From Arthrobacter sp. PGP41 (GTDB lineage: Bacteria; Actinomycetota; Actinomycetes; Actinomycetales; Micrococcaceae): a DNA stretch of 64,000 nt. This document shows positions 62,844-64,000 of the stretch, in pieces. Numbering within the stretch: position 1 is the first letter of the stretch; every line of letters starts with the position of its first letter. The position numbers and the translations under genes are program-made. The stretch is from positions 2,170,001-2,234,000 of the forward strand of contig NZ_CP026514.1 in NCBI RefSeq assembly GCF_002953935.1. Reading direction: 5' to 3'. Under the pieces are notes generated by a model, which ran no database searches, was not told the DNA's origin, and saw only the letters and a list, made by a program, of their open reading frames with translations.

Positions 62844-63956
62844 TTACTGCCAGTCGGTTTGAGCCCCGTGCCCGGGCATGACTTCTTCCCCTTCCCTGAC
62901 GGGCCCGGGCGGTGTCCCGTCCCCGAAGGGGCGGCCTCCCAGCGATTCCCGGCCATGGGGTTCCAGCCAGCCCGTTAGATCCGGTCCTGCGGGGACTATG
63001 CCCGTGGGGTTAATGTCCTCATGGACGATGTAATAGTGCTGCTTGATCTGGACGAAATCGATGGTGTCGCCGAAACCGGGAGTCTGGAACAGGTCGCGTG
63101 CGTAGCCCCACAGGGCGGGCATCTCGCTGAGCTTTTGCCGGTTGCACTTGAAATGGCCGTGGTAGACAGGATCGAACCGGGCGAGCGTGGTGAACAGCCT
63201 CACGTCGGCCTCAGTGATGGTGTCACCCACCAGGTAGCGCTGCCGCGAGAGCCGGTCCTCGAGCCAGTCCAGGGCTGTCCACAGCCGGGCGTAGGCGGCG
63301 TCGTACGCTTCCTGGGATCCGGCGAAACCGCAGCGGTAAACACCGTTGTTGACCTCGGTGAAGACGCGCTTATTGACCTGGTCGATTTCTTCGCGAAGAT
63401 GGTCCGGGTACAGGTCCGGCGCCCCTGCCCGGTGGAACGCGGACCACTCGGTGGAAAAGTCCAGGGTGATCTGCGGAAAGTTGTTGGTCACCACGGCGCC
63501 GCTGGCAACGTCCACTATCGCGGGGACCGTGATGCCGCGGGGATAGTCCGGGAACCTCTTGAAGTAGGCGTCCTGGATCCGCTCGATACCGAGGACGGGG
63601 TCCAGCCCGCCCGGATCGAGGTCAAACGTCCACGACCGGGCATCATGGGTGGGCCCCGGCTGTCCCAGTGAAATGGCGTCTTCGAGGCCAAGCAGGCGCC
63701 TGACGATGACGGTCCTGTTGGCCCAGGGGCAGGCACGTGCCGCAATCAGCCGGTAGCGTCCAGCTTCCACCGGCCAGCCTGGTTCGCCGTTCGGACCCGG
63801 GGTTGCGTCCCTCGTGATCCGGTCCTCAATGTAGTTGGTGTCGCGGTTGAACTCCGCTCCACCGGTGACGTAGGCGCCGCGGGTGCTGTGTTCTGCAGTT
63901 TTTCCCGGGGCCTGTGCCTTTGCCGCCTGATGGGTGGTGTCGGTTTCCTGGCTCAT
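62844..63956 (-). CDS. Glutathionyl-hydroquinone reductase-like (Xi-class GST) enzyme
   Basis: A 370-residue YqjG/ECM4-type Xi-class glutathione transferase. The catalytic Cys is in ARACPWANRT, and the thioredoxin-fold N-terminal and helical C-terminal domains are typical. The family reduces glutathionyl-hydroquinones. Actinobacteria mainly use mycothiol, so the natural cofactor may differ (inference). It starts at 63956, close to the window end. Confidence 0.9.
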   Translation of the reverse strand: MSQETDTTHQAAKAQAPGKTAEHSTRGAYVTGGAEFNRDTNYIEDRITRDATPGPNGEPGWPVEAGRYRLIAARACPWANRTVIVRRLLGLEDAISLGQPGPTHDARSWTFDLDPGGLDPVLGIERIQDAYFKRFPDYPRGITVPAIVDVASGAVVTNNFPQITLDFSTEWSAFHRAGAPDLYPDHLREEIDQVNKRVFTEVNNGVYRCGFAGSQEAYDAAYARLWTALDWLEDRLSRQRYLVGDTITEADVRLFTTLARFDPVYHGHFKCNRQKLSEMPALWGYARDLFQTPGFGDTIDFVQIKQHYYIVHEDINPTGIVPAGPDLTGWLEPHGRESLGGRPFGDGTPPGPVREGEEVMPGHGAQTDWQ

Positions 63957-64000
63957 GGGACCACCCTATGCTCCCGCGGGCAGGACAGTGGAGATCGGCT

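Overview
The window is a 64 kb piece of a high-GC actinobacterial chromosome. Gene content, gene order and protein sequences suggest Micrococcaceae, of the Arthrobacter/Pseudarthrobacter type. Indicators are RbpA, OpcA, an actinobacterial SufR-SufBDC operon, GT4 'GlgA' divergent from glgC, and dense use of GTG/TTG starts. No rRNA, tRNA, CRISPR array, prophage or intact insertion sequence was seen. The strain was inferred from the sequence alone.

Region 1 (1-20.6 kb) is central metabolism in an old actinobacterial order, which as I recall resembles M. tuberculosis Rv1436-Rv1466. It holds pgk (5' end outside the window), tpiA, secG and rbpA on the plus strand. Convergent to these is a six-gene minus-strand carbon operon, tkt-tal-pgi-zwf-opcA-pgl. 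Next come ctaB (heme O synthase) and, on the minus strand, an ABC exporter pair plus ctaA (heme A synthase). Divergent from that is sufR-sufB-sufD-Rieske-sufC-sufT for Fe-S cluster assembly. No sufS or sufU lies in the operon.

Region 2 (20.6-31 kb) is more accessory: a membrane-anchored zinc metallopeptidase, an acyl-CoA synthetase plus an unusual thiolase (catalytic Cys replaced by Ser) facing a BioY-BioM-BioN biotin ECF transporter, then a large secreted beta-propeller phytase with two nearly identical DNRLRE domains, divergent from a secreted GH16 glycosidase that carries a related domain. The stretch around 29.2-31 kb looks less GC-rich than its surroundings.

Region 3 (31-45.7 kb) holds housekeeping genes: an ABC-F protein, the operon DUF3099-small Cys/His protein-SURF1-YbaK, a FabG followed by a FabI-like SDR (Y-x6-K), serB, an ABC ATPase-TauE-SpoU group, rpmE2, a lipoate ligase with its accessory domain at the N terminus, M1 aminopeptidase pepN and a YeiH-type transporter.

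Region 4 (45.7-64 kb) holds a circularly permuted ATP-grasp / alpha-E / transglutaminase operon (a predicted but functionally unsolved peptide-ligase system), a PPOX-fold protein, a zinc-knuckle SDR lacking the usual Tyr, and glgC/glgA. It also holds a TetR-controlled lipid locus (acyl-CoA oxidase, fadA, fabG4-like, htdX-like) with a 33-bp palindromic operator, then a FUSC protein, a serine hydrolase and a glutathionyl-hydroquinone reductase homologue.

Convergent gene ends fall into two classes: tight or overlapping junctions, and junctions filled with long palindromes. Two of the palindromic junctions share a repeated element, and one copy supplies the last codons and stop of pepN.
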